64,000 bases of DNA from Desulforhopalus singaporensis (GTDB taxonomy: Bacteria > Desulfobacterota > Desulfobulbia > Desulfobulbales > Desulfocapsaceae): contig NZ_FNJI01000016.1 in NCBI RefSeq assembly GCF_900104445.1, positions 42,891-106,890 of the forward strand, in the 5' to 3' direction. Of this stretch, positions 8,349 through 20,723 are shown in pieces; within the stretch, counting starts at the first letter, position 1; each line of letters opens with the position of its first letter. Under the pieces are notes generated by a model. It ran no database searches, was not told the origin of the DNA, and saw only the letters and a list, made by a program, of their open reading frames with translations. The position numbers were made by a program, and so were the translations under genes.

Positions 8349-8390
8349 GGTCAAATCCGGAAGCACCACACCGCTCGACCGGATTTGACC
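8349..8390. terminator. Inverted repeat just downstream of enolase
   Basis: Perfect 12-bp arms GGTCAAATCCGG (8349-8360) and CCGGATTTGACC (8379-8390) with an 18-base loop, 20 bases past the eno stop. No T-run follows on the minus strand, so it may be a 3' stabilising or Rho-related structure rather than an intrinsic terminator. Confidence 0.55.
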
Positions 8391-8410
8391 AATTGCAGCG
8401 AAAGATGCGG

Positions 8411-9733
<1,323 letters not shown>

Positions 9734-9884
9734 TTACCCGAATCTTTTACTGCAACTGTTGTAGCAATCAGTGCAACCACCAGATACCTTTATTACTCAT
9801 GTGCAGACTCTGTTCAAGTCTCTTGTTGAAAAAACCATGTTGTCAACCCGTCCACTGCCAGCCACAACCTGTTTTACCGCAACC

Positions 9885-11066
9885 TCAAAGACCATATACA
9901 ATGGCAAAGGTGCTGTCACCCTGAAATCGGCCCCTGTTGCTATTTTCTGCAAACCATCTTGTGTCCGGTACAATATTCCGGGCAACATGTGGTGGCTGCG
10001 CAATCGAGGCTATCGGCAGATCACGGTGAAAGACAATCTGCTGAAACACATTCTGGGCAAAGAACAGGCAGATGAAACAGACGATACCGGCAATCACCGG
10101 GGTACAGACCCAGCCAACGGCAATACCGCTTACCTTCTTCCAGTTGATATTGCGTCCTCCCCTCATGAGGCCCATCCCCAGCACGGCTCCGACAATTGCC
10201 TGGGAGCTGGAAACGGGTACCAGCGGGATTGGCGGCAAACCGTGAGCCAGAAGAAAGCTCTCAATTCCCTGGGACGCGAAAAGAAACAGCACAATCGAAT
10301 GGGACAACACTGCAACGAAAGCCATAATGGGGGAGAGCTTGAAGATGCCCCTTCCCACCGTCTCGATCACCCGGCGGGAATAGGTAAAGACGCCAACCGC
10401 TATGGCAATGCTCCCGATAAGAAAAAGCTGGTGCCTGGCGCTGAAAACCAGGGTATCGAAAACAACAAGGTCGTCGAAAAAGGAGCCTGGCAGAAATACC
10501 CCGACCACATTGGCGATATTGTTTGCCCCCAGCGAGTAGGACCCGAAAGCCCCGGCAAGCAGCAGTCCTGCCCTGGTGAACCGATCCAGCATAAATATAT
10601 GAAACGAGAATGAGTTAACCAGAACCTGGACACATTTGTAGCAGATAACGGCGATAGCCGCGGAGAGAAGCGGACAGGCGACCCAGGTCAGCACGATCTT
10701 TGTCAGCGCGTTATAATCGGTGGCGAATCCGGAAAATAGATTCCAGCCGACAATGGAACCGACGATGGCCTGCGAGGTCGAAACCGGCCACTTCGCCAAA
10801 GTCATCAGGTAAACCGACACCGCGGCGGCAAAGGCAACGACAAAACTTCCGGCCATGGCATTCACCGCTCCCAGATCGCTCAGGGTCTCGGTGGCTCCCG
10901 CACCGCTTATCACTGCACCGAGAATAACAAAAATTGAGCAGGAAACGGCAGCGGTCCTGAAGCGGATCATTCTCGACCCTACCGCCGTACCGAAGACGTT
11001 GGAGGCATCATTGGCCCCCAGTGACCACCCGAGAAAAAGACCGCTTGAAAGAAAAAATGGAGTCAT
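9885..11066 (-). CDS. PiT-family inorganic phosphate transporter
   Basis: 393-residue cation-coupled phosphate symporter of the inner membrane. It has about ten membrane segments in two inverted halves, each with the PiT signature: GWSLGANDASNVFGTAVGSR with PVSTSQAIVGSIVGW, and GSYSLGANNIANVVGVF with PVSSSQAIVGAVLGMG. It follows a DUF47/PhoU-like gene by 11 bases, a common pairing in which the PhoU-like protein controls the transporter. No pst genes are nearby, so this is a low-affinity or constitutive route for phosphate. Confidence 0.95.
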   Translation of the reverse strand: MTPFFLSSGLFLGWSLGANDASNVFGTAVGSRMIRFRTAAVSCSIFVILGAVISGAGATETLSDLGAVNAMAGSFVVAFAAAVSVYLMTLAKWPVSTSQAIVGSIVGWNLFSGFATDYNALTKIVLTWVACPLLSAAIAVICYKCVQVLVNSFSFHIFMLDRFTRAGLLLAGAFGSYSLGANNIANVVGVFLPGSFFDDLVVFDTLVFSARHQLFLIGSIAIAVGVFTYSRRVIETVGRGIFKLSPIMAFVAVLSHSIVLFLFASQGIESFLLAHGLPPIPLVPVSSSQAIVGAVLGMGLMRGGRNINWKKVSGIAVGWVCTPVIAGIVCFICLFFAQNVFQQIVFHRDLPIASIAQPPHVARNIVPDTRWFAENSNRGRFQGDSTFAIVYGL

Positions 11067-11077
11067 GGCGTAAAGCT

Positions 11078-11731
11078 CTATAAAGATCTTTTAATGACAT
11101 AGATGGACAGACTGTCGGCAACATCCTCCGCCTGGTTGGAGATATCCTCGATGCGGCGGATTATATCGCGCAGCTGCATCTTCTGGCTCAACTCGAACTG
11201 TTCGTTGTTGAATATTTCGAGTTGCAGCTGCGTCGACACAACATCGGCCTCTTTTTCCCAGAACGACACCTTGTGCAGGTGGTCGGCGACTTTATTGATA
11301 TCGGTAAAGTAGGCACGGACCGAGAGAGTCAGCGCCTCCACTGAGTTTACGACGTTGTCGGAAAGGCTTTTGACCCCCGCCGCCAGCGATTGCGGAATGG
11401 CAGGTTTCTCTATGTACAGCTGATACATGGCCCCTTTGAATTTACCGAGAAGCGAGTCCATGGTCTCTATCATTCGCAACACGTCTCCCCTGGATTCGGG
11501 AATAAGGGTTTTCCGGTAGAGATGGTCCTCTATGGAACGGCGAAGACGATCGGCGCGATGTTCGGTATCGATCATCTGCTGCAGCAGCCGTTCGAATTTA
11601 TCCCCGTTGGACTCGAAAAATGTCGTTATCCCCTGATTGAAGATAAGTCCCGACTGGCTGACCTGATTGAGAAAATTTTCGATTTCCTTTTCTATCCCTG
11701 TCCGGGTTTTCAGGATGCGTCTAAGTGTCAT
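11078..11731 (-). CDS. PhoU-like regulator of PiT transporter (DUF47/TIGR00153)
   Basis: 217-residue, mostly helical protein. It opens as family members do (ETGIEKEIENFLNQVSQSGLIFNQGI), with acidic helices of the type DTEHRADRLRRSIEDHLY and DIIRRIEDISNQAEDVADSL that coordinate metal clusters in PhoU-fold proteins. GGAG precedes the ATG. First gene of the pair with the PiT transporter; probably gates or represses it in response to phosphate. The function is inferred from family and position. Confidence 0.9.
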   Translation of the reverse strand: MTLRRILKTRTGIEKEIENFLNQVSQSGLIFNQGITTFFESNGDKFERLLQQMIDTEHRADRLRRSIEDHLYRKTLIPESRGDVLRMIETMDSLLGKFKGAMYQLYIEKPAIPQSLAAGVKSLSDNVVNSVEALTLSVRAYFTDINKVADHLHKVSFWEKEADVVSTQLQLEIFNNEQFELSQKMQLRDIIRRIEDISNQAEDVADSLSIYVIKRSL

Positions 11732-11893
11732 GCAAAAGGCTCCATCAAACAGTTAAGGTAAAGATCCGACTCCAACAATATTATTGCACTGTAACACCAC
11801 CTTGTGCAAGGTCATACCCCCCTGCGGTACAGAAATTAAAATCGATATACCAATGCACACAGAACGCCCAGGCGAGTTACGGGATACTCTTTC

Positions 11894-13288
11894 TCACCTG
11901 TGCCCTGGACGCAGGCAGGAGGTGATGCTGCGAACATCCTGGCATGTTTCGATACCCAGGATACTCTTTTCGAGGCGCTCAACCCTTGTCTGATCAAGGG
12001 TCCGTGCCGCAAGGGCTCTATACTTTTCAATGACTGTTTGGGGGGCGAGGGGATTCTGGGGGGCTCCTCCGGCATAGTCGACGTGGTCCTCGATGATGCG
12101 GCCGTCAACCGTTTCGACGCTGATATACGGTTCCGAATCGTAGGGCAGCTCCGGACTCTCGACAAGCTCTACCAGCGCGGCAAGTTTCAACACCCGGGGA
12201 TCGGTAAGGTACGGGGCTTCAAACTCTTCGATAAAGGCCCTGCCGGTGGCCAGGAGCACCCCGACGGAATAGGGCAGACTCAGCTGCGCCTGGAGCCGCG
12301 ACCGGGGAGAACTGGTGCCGCCTACCATCTGCATCATTTCCGGAATACACCGGACCTTGATAGTCGCAATATCTTCCGCCGCCAGCCGGTGATTGTCTTT
12401 TATCTGTAATATCACATCAAGTGTGGAGTGGATATCACGGCAGGCTGCATACGGCTTTATGCCACTTCGCATCAATCCGTATTCCGTGCCCAGGTTTGCC
12501 AGCAGCGCTTCAGGTTTTTGCGCGGTTCTGGCATAAGTTCCCCAGAAACCTCCCCACCGGGCTTCAAACACCTGCCTTGGACCGGTAAAGCCATTTTTTG
12601 CAAGACAGGCAGCAGTGACTCCCGACTCTGCCGCGCGGCCGACGTTATACCGTTTGGACATGGCGGCTTCGCCGGAAAAAGCCCACGTGCCGCCGGTAAA
12701 TGTGCCGGCAAGCCCGATGGCCCAGGCGGTCTGTTGCACGTCGAGGTTCAAGGCTCTGGCAACGGCTGCTGCACCGCCGAAAGCGCCACAGGTGCCGGTG
12801 GAATGGAAGCCGTCTCCGTGATTATGCGGCCGATAGCCTCCGGCGCTGTCAAGCACCCTGCGGCACACCTCGTAACCGACTATCATTCCCTCAAGCAGTC
12901 TCTTGCCGCTGATCACGGGATACGCTTCTGCAACCGCCATGAGTGCTGGAATTACCACGGCGCCCGAATGATCTGCTCCACCGAAATCATCGAGTTCCCT
13001 GGCGTGGGAAACTATGCCGTTATACAGGGCGGCCCCCGGGGCGGACGAGGTTTGGGCCCCTCCCCACAGCGTACAGGGACCACCCCCGGGAAACAGGGTC
13101 GCCACCCCCTTTGCTGCAGCTTGAGCCTCGGGGGTATCGACACCAGCAAGAGCTGCGCCGAGAAGATCGAGAAGCAGGTGTTTGGCGTGACTTACGACGT
13201 TATCGGGAACCTCTTCAAGGCTGAGCCCTGCGGTGTAGCCGGCGAGTCGTTCTGCATAGCTTGCGGTTGGTGTTTCCAGTTCCTGCAT
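11894..13288 (-). CDS. MmgE/PrpD family protein (2-methylcitrate dehydratase-like)
   Basis: 464 residues from ATG 13288 (AGGGGA upstream); a longer open frame reaching 13507 overlaps the ABC gene and is not used. The fold is that of methylcitrate dehydratase and iminodisuccinate epimerase. Family segments are VVSHAKHLLLDLLGAALAG, ARELDDFGGADHSGAVVIPALMAVAE, YEVCRRVLDSAGG, FHSTGTCGAFGGAAAVARALNLD and the GIKPYAACRDIHSTLDVILQ region. No prpB/prpC genes are near, so propionate metabolism is not implied. Its position at the end of the amino-acid ABC operon suggests a dehydratase or epimerase acting on an imported amino acid or hydroxy acid. Substrate unknown. Confidence 0.88.
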   Translation of the reverse strand: MQELETPTASYAERLAGYTAGLSLEEVPDNVVSHAKHLLLDLLGAALAGVDTPEAQAAAKGVATLFPGGGPCTLWGGAQTSSAPGAALYNGIVSHARELDDFGGADHSGAVVIPALMAVAEAYPVISGKRLLEGMIVGYEVCRRVLDSAGGYRPHNHGDGFHSTGTCGAFGGAAAVARALNLDVQQTAWAIGLAGTFTGGTWAFSGEAAMSKRYNVGRAAESGVTAACLAKNGFTGPRQVFEARWGGFWGTYARTAQKPEALLANLGTEYGLMRSGIKPYAACRDIHSTLDVILQIKDNHRLAAEDIATIKVRCIPEMMQMVGGTSSPRSRLQAQLSLPYSVGVLLATGRAFIEEFEAPYLTDPRVLKLAALVELVESPELPYDSEPYISVETVDGRIIEDHVDYAGGAPQNPLAPQTVIEKYRALAARTLDQTRVERLEKSILGIETCQDVRSITSCLRPGHR

Positions 13289-13358
13289 CGATAGGTTCCC
13301 CTGAAAAAAAAATGTTACAGCCGACAGTTTTTTGCCTGAAGCCAAAACTTCCCGCCGG

Positions 13359-14129
13359 TCAATGGGCGATAACCTGACTGAGAAAGGTGACCGTCCTGTC
13401 ATACTGCGGGTTGGTAAAAAAGTTCTCGGGGTCGTTTTCCTCAACAATCTCCCCGCCGTCCATGAAGACCACACGATCGGCGACCGTTCTGGCAAAACCC
13501 ATTTCATGGGTCACGCAGATCATGGTCATGCCGGACTTGGCAAGATCGGTCATGACATCGAGCACTTCCTTGATCATCTCGGGGTCAAGGGCCGAGGTCG
13601 GTTCGTCAAACAGCATCACTTTCGGGTTCATGCACAGACAACGGGCAATGGCAATGCGCTGCTGCTGTCCTCCGGAACACTGGTTCGGATATTTATGGGC
13701 AAGATCCGGAATTTTCACCCGTTCAAGATATTGAAACGCCAGTTCCCGGGCTTGCGCCAGGGGCATTTTGCGGATCCACACCGGTGAAACCGTAAGGTTC
13801 TCAAGCACTGTCATATGGGGGAAAAGATTGAAGTTCTGAAACAGCATGCCAACTTCCCGGCGAACCTGATCGATCCTTTTTACATCATTGGTAAGTTCGA
13901 TGCCGTTGACAAAGATTTTCCCCTCCTGATGGGTTTCCAGCCGGTTGATACAGCGGATGAGGGTCGACTTGCCGGAACCCGAGGGACCGCACACGACGAC
14001 CTTTTCACCTTTAGCGACTGTCATGTTGATATCCTTTAAGACATGGAAATCGCCAAACCACTTGTTAAGATGAGAGATTGCGATAATTTCTTCCCTGTCC
14101 CGCGCTGATTTCTTGTCTGTATCGGCCAT
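13359..14129 (-). CDS. aapP: Amino-acid ABC transporter ATPase (AapP/GlnQ type)
   Basis: 256 residues from ATG 14129. Walker [11 protein letters not shown]-loop [17 protein letters not shown], signature [16 protein letters not shown], Walker [16 protein letters not shown] and switch His in VTHEMGF are all present, in the form typical of polar amino acid importers. The signature begins CSGGQ rather than LSGGQ, a small variation. It is the last transporter gene of the AapJ-Q-M-P operon and energises the two permeases. Confidence 0.95.
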   Translation of the reverse strand: MADTDKKSARDREEIIAISHLNKWFGDFHVLKDINMTVAKGEKVVVCGPSGSGKSTLIRCINRLETHQEGKIFVNGIELTNDVKRIDQVRREVGMLFQNFNLFPHMTVLENLTVSPVWIRKMPLAQARELAFQYLERVKIPDLAHKYPNQCSGGQQQRIAIARCLCMNPKVMLFDEPTSALDPEMIKEVLDVMTDLAKSGMTMICVTHEMGFARTVADRVVFMDGGEIVEENDPENFFTNPQYDRTVTFLSQVIAH

Positions 14130-14221
14130 TTTCGATGATGTGTTCTGTTGTTGTCGTTGATCGTTACCTAAGTGCCGCCGTACTCCCCGGAACCACAACC
14201 CAGCTGCGGCCCGGATATGCA

Positions 14222-15658
<1,437 letters not shown>

Positions 15659-15667
15659 GATTTCTCC

Positions 15668-16858
15668 TCAAAATCCCCTCAGGGCGAATTTTTTATTGTA
15701 CCAGTTCATGAAAAGTGAAATGGTGATGCTGAGCGTAAGGTAGACCGCCATGGTAATGGTGATAATCTCAACCGCCTGACCCGACTGGTTAAGCGCCGTT
15801 CCGGCAAAAACATGCACCAGGTCCGGATAACCAATAACGACCGCCAGCGACGAATTTTTAATCAGAGTCAGGTACTGGCTGATCAGCGGCGGGGTAACCA
15901 CGCGCATCGCCTGGGGGATGATAACCAGGCGATAAGTCAGCCAGGGGCTGTAGCCGAGCGCAAAAGTCGCTTCCCGTTGCCCCTTGTCCACCGCCATTAT
16001 TCCGGAGCGCACATATTCACCGATGAAGGTGGCGGAATAGAGGGTAAGCGACAGCCACAGCGCAATGAGCTCTGGCAATATCGTTATCCCCCCGCGAAAA
16101 TTAAACCCGTGCAGCGCAGGCACATCCCAGTGAACCGGAACGCCGGCTGCGAGCAGAACCACGAGCGGCAGCATGACAACAACGCCAAACGATACCGGAT
16201 ATGCCGGGAAGCGGATGCCGGTCTTCTGTTGCCGCAGCCTGGCCCAGCGGACAAGAATTATCGAGAAAATCACGGCGATTGCAAAAGCTATCGGGACACC
16301 ACCAAATCCCGCCTCGGTTACCGGCCTGGGAATCTGCATTCCCCGGTTGCATAGATATATCCAGTTATTGAAGTTCAGAGCCTGCCGGGGGCCAGGAAGC
16401 GGGGCCAGGATAGCCAGGTACCAGAACAGAATCTGCAGCAGGAGGGGAACATTCCTGACGATCTCCGTATAGGCTTCCGCCATCTTCGATACCAGCCAGT
16501 TCGGCGAAAGCCGGATCACTCCCAGGAAAAATCCCAGAATCGTTGCGAATATTATGCCGAGCACCGAAACCAGCATGGTATTGAGGAGCCCCACCAGCAG
16601 CGCCCGCGCGTAGGTGCTTTCACCCGAATAGGATACGAGCGTCTGGCTGATGTCAAACCCGGAAGGATCGTTGAGAAAACCGAACCCGGTGGTTATTCCA
16701 GCCTTGTGAAGGTTCTGCCCTACATTGTACACTGCATACCCGGCGACACATGCAATTACAGCCAGGACAAGTGCCTGGGCCACCCACCCTCGCACCCTGG
16801 TATCGTTGAGCATGCTGCGTTTTGTTTTGTCTGTTTCCCTGTCGTATCTATCCGCCAT
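15668..16858 (-). CDS. aapQ: General L-amino acid ABC transporter permease (AapQ-like)
   Basis: 396 residues from ATG 16858; an internal ATG (MLNDTRVRGW) 15 codons later is an alternative. An N-terminal single helix after RVRGWVAQALVLAVIACVAGYAVYN matches AapQ, followed by YTEIVRNVPLLLQILFWYLAILAPLPGPRQAL and a C-terminal EAA loop REATFALGYSPWLTYRLVIIPQAMRVVTPPL. Pairs with AapM to form the membrane channel. A strong hairpin separates it from the upstream binding-protein gene. Confidence 0.93.
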   Translation of the reverse strand: MADRYDRETDKTKRSMLNDTRVRGWVAQALVLAVIACVAGYAVYNVGQNLHKAGITTGFGFLNDPSGFDISQTLVSYSGESTYARALLVGLLNTMLVSVLGIIFATILGFFLGVIRLSPNWLVSKMAEAYTEIVRNVPLLLQILFWYLAILAPLPGPRQALNFNNWIYLCNRGMQIPRPVTEAGFGGVPIAFAIAVIFSIILVRWARLRQQKTGIRFPAYPVSFGVVVMLPLVVLLAAGVPVHWDVPALHGFNFRGGITILPELIALWLSLTLYSATFIGEYVRSGIMAVDKGQREATFALGYSPWLTYRLVIIPQAMRVVTPPLISQYLTLIKNSSLAVVIGYPDLVHVFAGTALNQSGQAVEIITITMAVYLTLSITISLFMNWYNKKFALRGF

Positions 16859-16970
16859 AGAGTCGGTCGCCGTGCAAAAATTAGTGGACTTGCGGTCGGT
16901 AATAACACCAAAGCCAAAGAACAGTGAACAGTACAGGCTCTGTTTCCGGTCAATCAGCCCCTGCACAGGT

Positions 16971-17020
16971 TGAAAGTGCGGACTGTTGTTTAGCCCCGCA
17001 CCGACCAATCCGCACTTTCA
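16971..17020 (-). terminator. Hairpin between aapJ and aapQ (partial terminator or 3' stabiliser)
   Basis: Perfect 12-bp arms TGAAAGTGCGGA (16971-16982) and TCCGCACTTTCA (17009-17020). It lies 38 bases past the aapJ stop and upstream of aapQ. Such structures after a binding-protein gene commonly raise binding protein over permease levels by stopping transcripts or blocking 3' decay. Confidence 0.7.
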
Positions 17021-17057
17021 CCATCTGTTCATCCCTTTGCCAGAAAAGAATCGGGCA

Positions 17058-18077
17058 TCAGCGGACCGGGGGAGCGTACATCAGGCCGCCATCCGTCCAC
17101 AGGGCGTTGACACCACGCTCAAGACCAAGAGCGGTATTGGGGCCGACGTTGCGTTCGTACAGTTCGCCGTAGTTTCCGACATGCTTGATGATCCTGTAAG
17201 CCCAGTCGGCGCTCAGACCGAGATACTGGCCGAAATCCGCATCCACCCCGAGAAAGCGCTTTACCGCCGGATTGTTCGACTTGAGCTTTTCATCGACATT
17301 TTTCGAGGTGATTCCCATCTCTTCAGCATTTATGAGGGCAAACAGCGTCCAGCGCACGATGTCGCTCCACTGCTGGTCCCCCTGCCGTACAGCCGGCCCC
17401 AGCGGCTCCTTGGAGATAACCTCGGGAAGAATTATGTGATCCTTGGGGTTGCCAAGGGTGGTCCGTCTGGCGGCCAACCCTGAGGTATCGGTAGTGTAAA
17501 CGTCACAGCGTCCGGTATCATAGATAACGGTTGCTTCGTCGGCGCTTTCGTAAACAACCGGTTTGTAAGTCATCCCTTTGGCGGTGAAGTAATCAGAGAT
17601 ATTGAGCTCGGTAGTAGTTCCGGACTGGGTGCAGACACTGGCACCGTCAAGCTCCAGCGCACTTTTTACGCCGAGCTCTTTTTTAACCATGAACCCCTGT
17701 CCGTCGTAAAAAAGGGTACCGACAAACTCGAGGCCAAGCTTGGTGTCACGCTGGAAGGTCCAGGTAGTGTTGCGTGTCAGAAGATCAATCTCTCCGGACT
17801 GCAACGCAGTAAACGCTTCCTTGAACGCTACCGGCGTAAAACGGGCCTTGGCCGGATCATCAAAAATAGCAGCGGCCACCGCGCGGGCAAAATCGACATC
17901 CATCCCGGTCCAGTTCCCTTTTGCATCAGGTGCCGAAAAACCGATAACCTTACCGGAAACTCCTGCATTTACATAACCTTTTTCCTTTACGGCATCAAGT
18001 GTTCCCGCCTGGACACTGTTTGCAAGAAAACCAGCCGTAATTGCAGACGCAACTACCAGTGACTTCATGAATTTCAT
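17058..18077 (-). CDS. aapJ: General L-amino acid ABC transporter binding protein (AapJ-like)
   Basis: 339 residues. A cleavable signal peptide is followed by AGTLDAVKEKGYVNAGVSGKVIGFSAPDAKGNWTGMDVDFARAVAAAIF, the standard opening of family 3 solute-binding proteins of the AapJ/BztA type. Further matches are VAFKEAFTALQSGEIDLLTRNTTWTFQRD and RRTTLGNPKDHIILPEVISKEPLGPAVRQGD. It acts in the periplasm and delivers amino acids to AapQM. AAGGAGAG precedes the ATG. First gene of the operon; its promoter should lie in 18078-18223. Confidence 0.96.
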   Translation of the reverse strand: MKFMKSLVVASAITAGFLANSVQAGTLDAVKEKGYVNAGVSGKVIGFSAPDAKGNWTGMDVDFARAVAAAIFDDPAKARFTPVAFKEAFTALQSGEIDLLTRNTTWTFQRDTKLGLEFVGTLFYDGQGFMVKKELGVKSALELDGASVCTQSGTTTELNISDYFTAKGMTYKPVVYESADEATVIYDTGRCDVYTTDTSGLAARRTTLGNPKDHIILPEVISKEPLGPAVRQGDQQWSDIVRWTLFALINAEEMGITSKNVDEKLKSNNPAVKRFLGVDADFGQYLGLSADWAYRIIKHVGNYGELYERNVGPNTALGLERGVNALWTDGGLMYAPPVR

Positions 18078-18223
18078 TTTCTCTCTCCTTGTTTAAGATT
18101 ATCCGCTGCCGCACCTCACATACCTCATGCAGGTTTTGCTGGCAACAGCGATACCATGCCGCAACACAGTGGCGGAAGAAAACCGCCGCTACGCCCGGGC
18201 GTAATCGCAGGTTTTACTTCCAG

Positions 18224-19441
18224 TCATGGGTTGGTGCCTACATAATCCTGCAGATAACGATATCTCTTTGTCAATTCGCCGTTTTCGGCAATTGTCGCCC
18301 GTTCAACGACACCATTTTCGTCATTGCCGAGCAGTTCCGGCAATACGTTATCCATAAGTTGTCTGCCGAAGCTGGCTGAGGCGTCTCTTGCCAGTTCACA
18401 GGGCAGATTATCCACTGCCATTACAGTAATATTTCCTTCATCGGACAGCGGATTCTCGACCGCGTCGTCACTCGGGTTGTAGTCGTAAATCGGCTGTTCA
18501 ATGGTACTCGGCTGCCTGGTCGAGGGTATGGACCCGTCAATATCACAGGTAATATCGGCTATAACCGTTATCTTGAAATCGTTTTTTACGATGTCTTTTC
18601 TGGTGAAAAGCACCGGTGCCTTGGGATCCCAGTAAGCGGAGGCGATCAGGATATCGGCCTCTCTTGCATATTGAAGAAAACAGCCGTCATACAACTGAGG
18701 GGTGCGGTAGAACTCGTTTCTGCTGAATTCTTCTTTGTCCTTGCGTCCGTTATAATCCCTGGCGTTCAATAATGCAAACACCGGATAGTCAAAAGTTTTT
18801 TCCAGCAATTGCCGCGGGGTGACCTTACGGATACCGATCCCCATGAGAACCTCCATGGCCCCCTTTGCCACCCGTCCGCCCCCGGTCAGGACAATCTTGA
18901 TCGGCGGCAGCTTGATTTTGGCGAATTCGGTTTTGAGATCTTCCAGGTCGAAACAGTCGTACGCCCTCCTGGTATGAAACAGGTTATAGCGCCTGCCATA
19001 GGTCCAGATTCCGTTATACGCTCCGACGATTCCGGCCCACCTGCCAAAAGCGATGATTCTTTTGCCGGTCTTGTCGGTGAGGGTTTCATAATCCACCAGC
19101 CTGATATTTCTACGCAGAACTTCCTGGAGCAGTTTCCTGTTGTACGGCTGTTTCTTGATGGTATGGCTAAAGAAAAAATAGGTTTTACCGGGGAGCAACT
19201 GATCGACCGGCACCTCTTTTACGCCAAAAATTATATCACAGTCTTCAAGGGAGTCGACAACTGGAATACCAGCGTTAACATAGGCGTCGTCGGGGTAACA
19301 GCGAATATCGCTCTTCTGCACGACCAGTTCTACTCCGGGATACAATTCCGCAACTTTACGCGCATGGGACGGCGGCAGTGCAACCCTCCGGTCCACGGGA
19401 ACTTTTCCTTCACGTATCAATCCAATTTTGACCTGACTCAT
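18224..19441 (-). CDS. Saccharopine dehydrogenase-like / alanine dehydrogenase-PNT family enzyme
   Basis: 405 residues. The N-terminus KIGLIREGKVPVDRRVALPPSHARKV and the strand DIIFGVKEVPVDQLLPGKTYFFFSHTIKKQPYN match the AlaDH/PNT N-terminal domain of NAD-dependent (fungal LYS1-like) saccharopine dehydrogenases. The nucleotide-binding glycine loop is KIVLTGGGRVAKGAMEVL. The domain RKDIVKNDFKITVIADITCDIDGSIPSTRQPSTIEQPIYDYNP is typical of this group. The likely reaction is reversible NAD-linked oxidative deamination of an amino-acid adduct; the substrate cannot be fixed. Bacteria with this enzyme often lack lysine synthesis through saccharopine. GAGGATAA precedes the ATG. Confidence 0.82.
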   Translation of the reverse strand: MSQVKIGLIREGKVPVDRRVALPPSHARKVAELYPGVELVVQKSDIRCYPDDAYVNAGIPVVDSLEDCDIIFGVKEVPVDQLLPGKTYFFFSHTIKKQPYNRKLLQEVLRRNIRLVDYETLTDKTGKRIIAFGRWAGIVGAYNGIWTYGRRYNLFHTRRAYDCFDLEDLKTEFAKIKLPPIKIVLTGGGRVAKGAMEVLMGIGIRKVTPRQLLEKTFDYPVFALLNARDYNGRKDKEEFSRNEFYRTPQLYDGCFLQYAREADILIASAYWDPKAPVLFTRKDIVKNDFKITVIADITCDIDGSIPSTRQPSTIEQPIYDYNPSDDAVENPLSDEGNITVMAVDNLPCELARDASASFGRQLMDNVLPELLGNDENGVVERATIAENGELTKRYRYLQDYVGTNP

Positions 19442-19979
19442 CCGTTATTATCCTCTATCTCCGAGCCTGAAATCATTTTCAGTTGTGCTTTTTCCCGTAA
19501 CCTTGACAAAAAACCGTACCCTATCGCACGGTTGCCGGCACGGTGGCGCTCAGGCAGGCCAGGATTTCCACCCCGGCAGCGCATGGTGAAATATTGCAGA
19601 ATACGGGAAGCTAAGCAACGCTAAACAACACAAAAACACGCCTCTGCCGCGCAAGGCGCGCATCCTATTCCGTTGTTGCAGCTAACGCAAGCTTTTTATA
19701 GGGAAAATAGGCAGGCAAAAGATATCGGATTGCACCCCAGCTTACCCAGAGAATTTTACCGATTCCGGTTTCAGGGGTTTCCCTGGCCGCTCTTCTTGGC
19801 AGATACAAAAGAATTTCTCTCAAGATTAAGATACAACCTACTGAGTATCAAACCGGTGAGATAGACACTACCTCTCTATCGACACTTTGAGTCAGGCAAT
19901 TTATCCGGAGGCAGACAGATCAGAAACACATCATGGGCAGGGCTGGCAAATTTTCAACAAGCGAGTTGACGGAAACGGT
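19442..19979. other. Intergenic region without recognised gene (538 bases)
   Basis: Lies between the start of the saccharopine-dehydrogenase-like gene and the end of bioN. It should hold the promoter of the former. I find no open frame with convincing composition, no tRNA and no strong terminator. A small RNA cannot be excluded. Confidence 0.3.
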
Positions 19980-20723
19980 TCAAGGGAAAAAAACCGTCAG
20001 ACACATGACAAACACGCCACCGGCAGCGACAAGGTCAAGCTGGTGGAACCGCAGCCTGGGAGTAGTACGGTGCTCGCTGTAACACCTCGCCTGCATGGTA
20101 TCCACCAGCTCGTCCGCACGCAGAAAAACACGGCGGAAAAGCGGAATGGTCAACCTTGTCAGACGCTTGACCGGATTTTTCTGTTTTTCTATTCCCCGAG
20201 CCTTGAGCGCTTCTCCCGTCTCACCGGCCTGGAGAAGAATCAGCGGCAGAAACCTGACGAGCAGCCCCACCATTGTGGCGGCCACGTTCTCGTTCACCAG
20301 CGGCAGGGGCCGCAAAATCCAGATCAGTGCCGCGCGCATGTCGGCAATACGGGTGGTAGCCATCAGCAGCAGACACATGAAAACAACAAGGAGCAGCCTC
20401 CAGCAGACAACAACAGCATCGCCAATCACAGCGGGGGAGGAAACGGCCACCATCCACTCACCGGTAAAGGTGATCGTACGCACCACAAATACCATCGCCA
20501 GGAAAAAAAGGAAGAACCGGATTTCATAGAGTATGCGTAACAGGCGTAACCCCGTCGCATATACCAGGAAGACAAGGACCAGGGTTGCCGCCCCGAGAAA
20601 AGATACGCTGCCGGTAAGACTGGCAAGGCTCAATACCACGATAAAAAACTGCTTGGTCCTGGGATCGAGTCTATGGAGCAGGGATTTTCCCGGCCTGAAC
20701 CCGATGACGGTTATATTTCCCAT
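19980..20723 (-). CDS. bioN: Biotin ECF transporter T component (BioN)
   Basis: 247-residue membrane coupling protein of an energy-coupling-factor importer. It opens with PGKSLLHRLDPRTKQFFIVVLSL, the standard EcfT start, has about five membrane helices and the coupling-helix motifs of the form ALKARGIEKQKN and MQARCYSEH (A-R-G and A-R-x consensus segments). It overlaps bioM by 13 bases. Together with BioM ATPase and the BioY substrate component it imports biotin. Confidence 0.92.
   Translation of the reverse strand: MGNITVIGFRPGKSLLHRLDPRTKQFFIVVLSLASLTGSVSFLGAATLVLVFLVYATGLRLLRILYEIRFFLFFLAMVFVVRTITFTGEWMVAVSSPAVIGDAVVVCWRLLLVVFMCLLLMATTRIADMRAALIWILRPLPLVNENVAATMVGLLVRFLPLILLQAGETGEALKARGIEKQKNPVKRLTRLTIPLFRRVFLRADELVDTMQARCYSEHRTTPRLRFHQLDLVAAGGVFVMCLTVFFP

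Noticed and set aside
11894..13288. 2-methylcitrate dehydratase of propionate catabolism
   Set aside because: No prpB or prpC nearby, and the operon is for amino-acid import, so only the MmgE/PrpD family is named.
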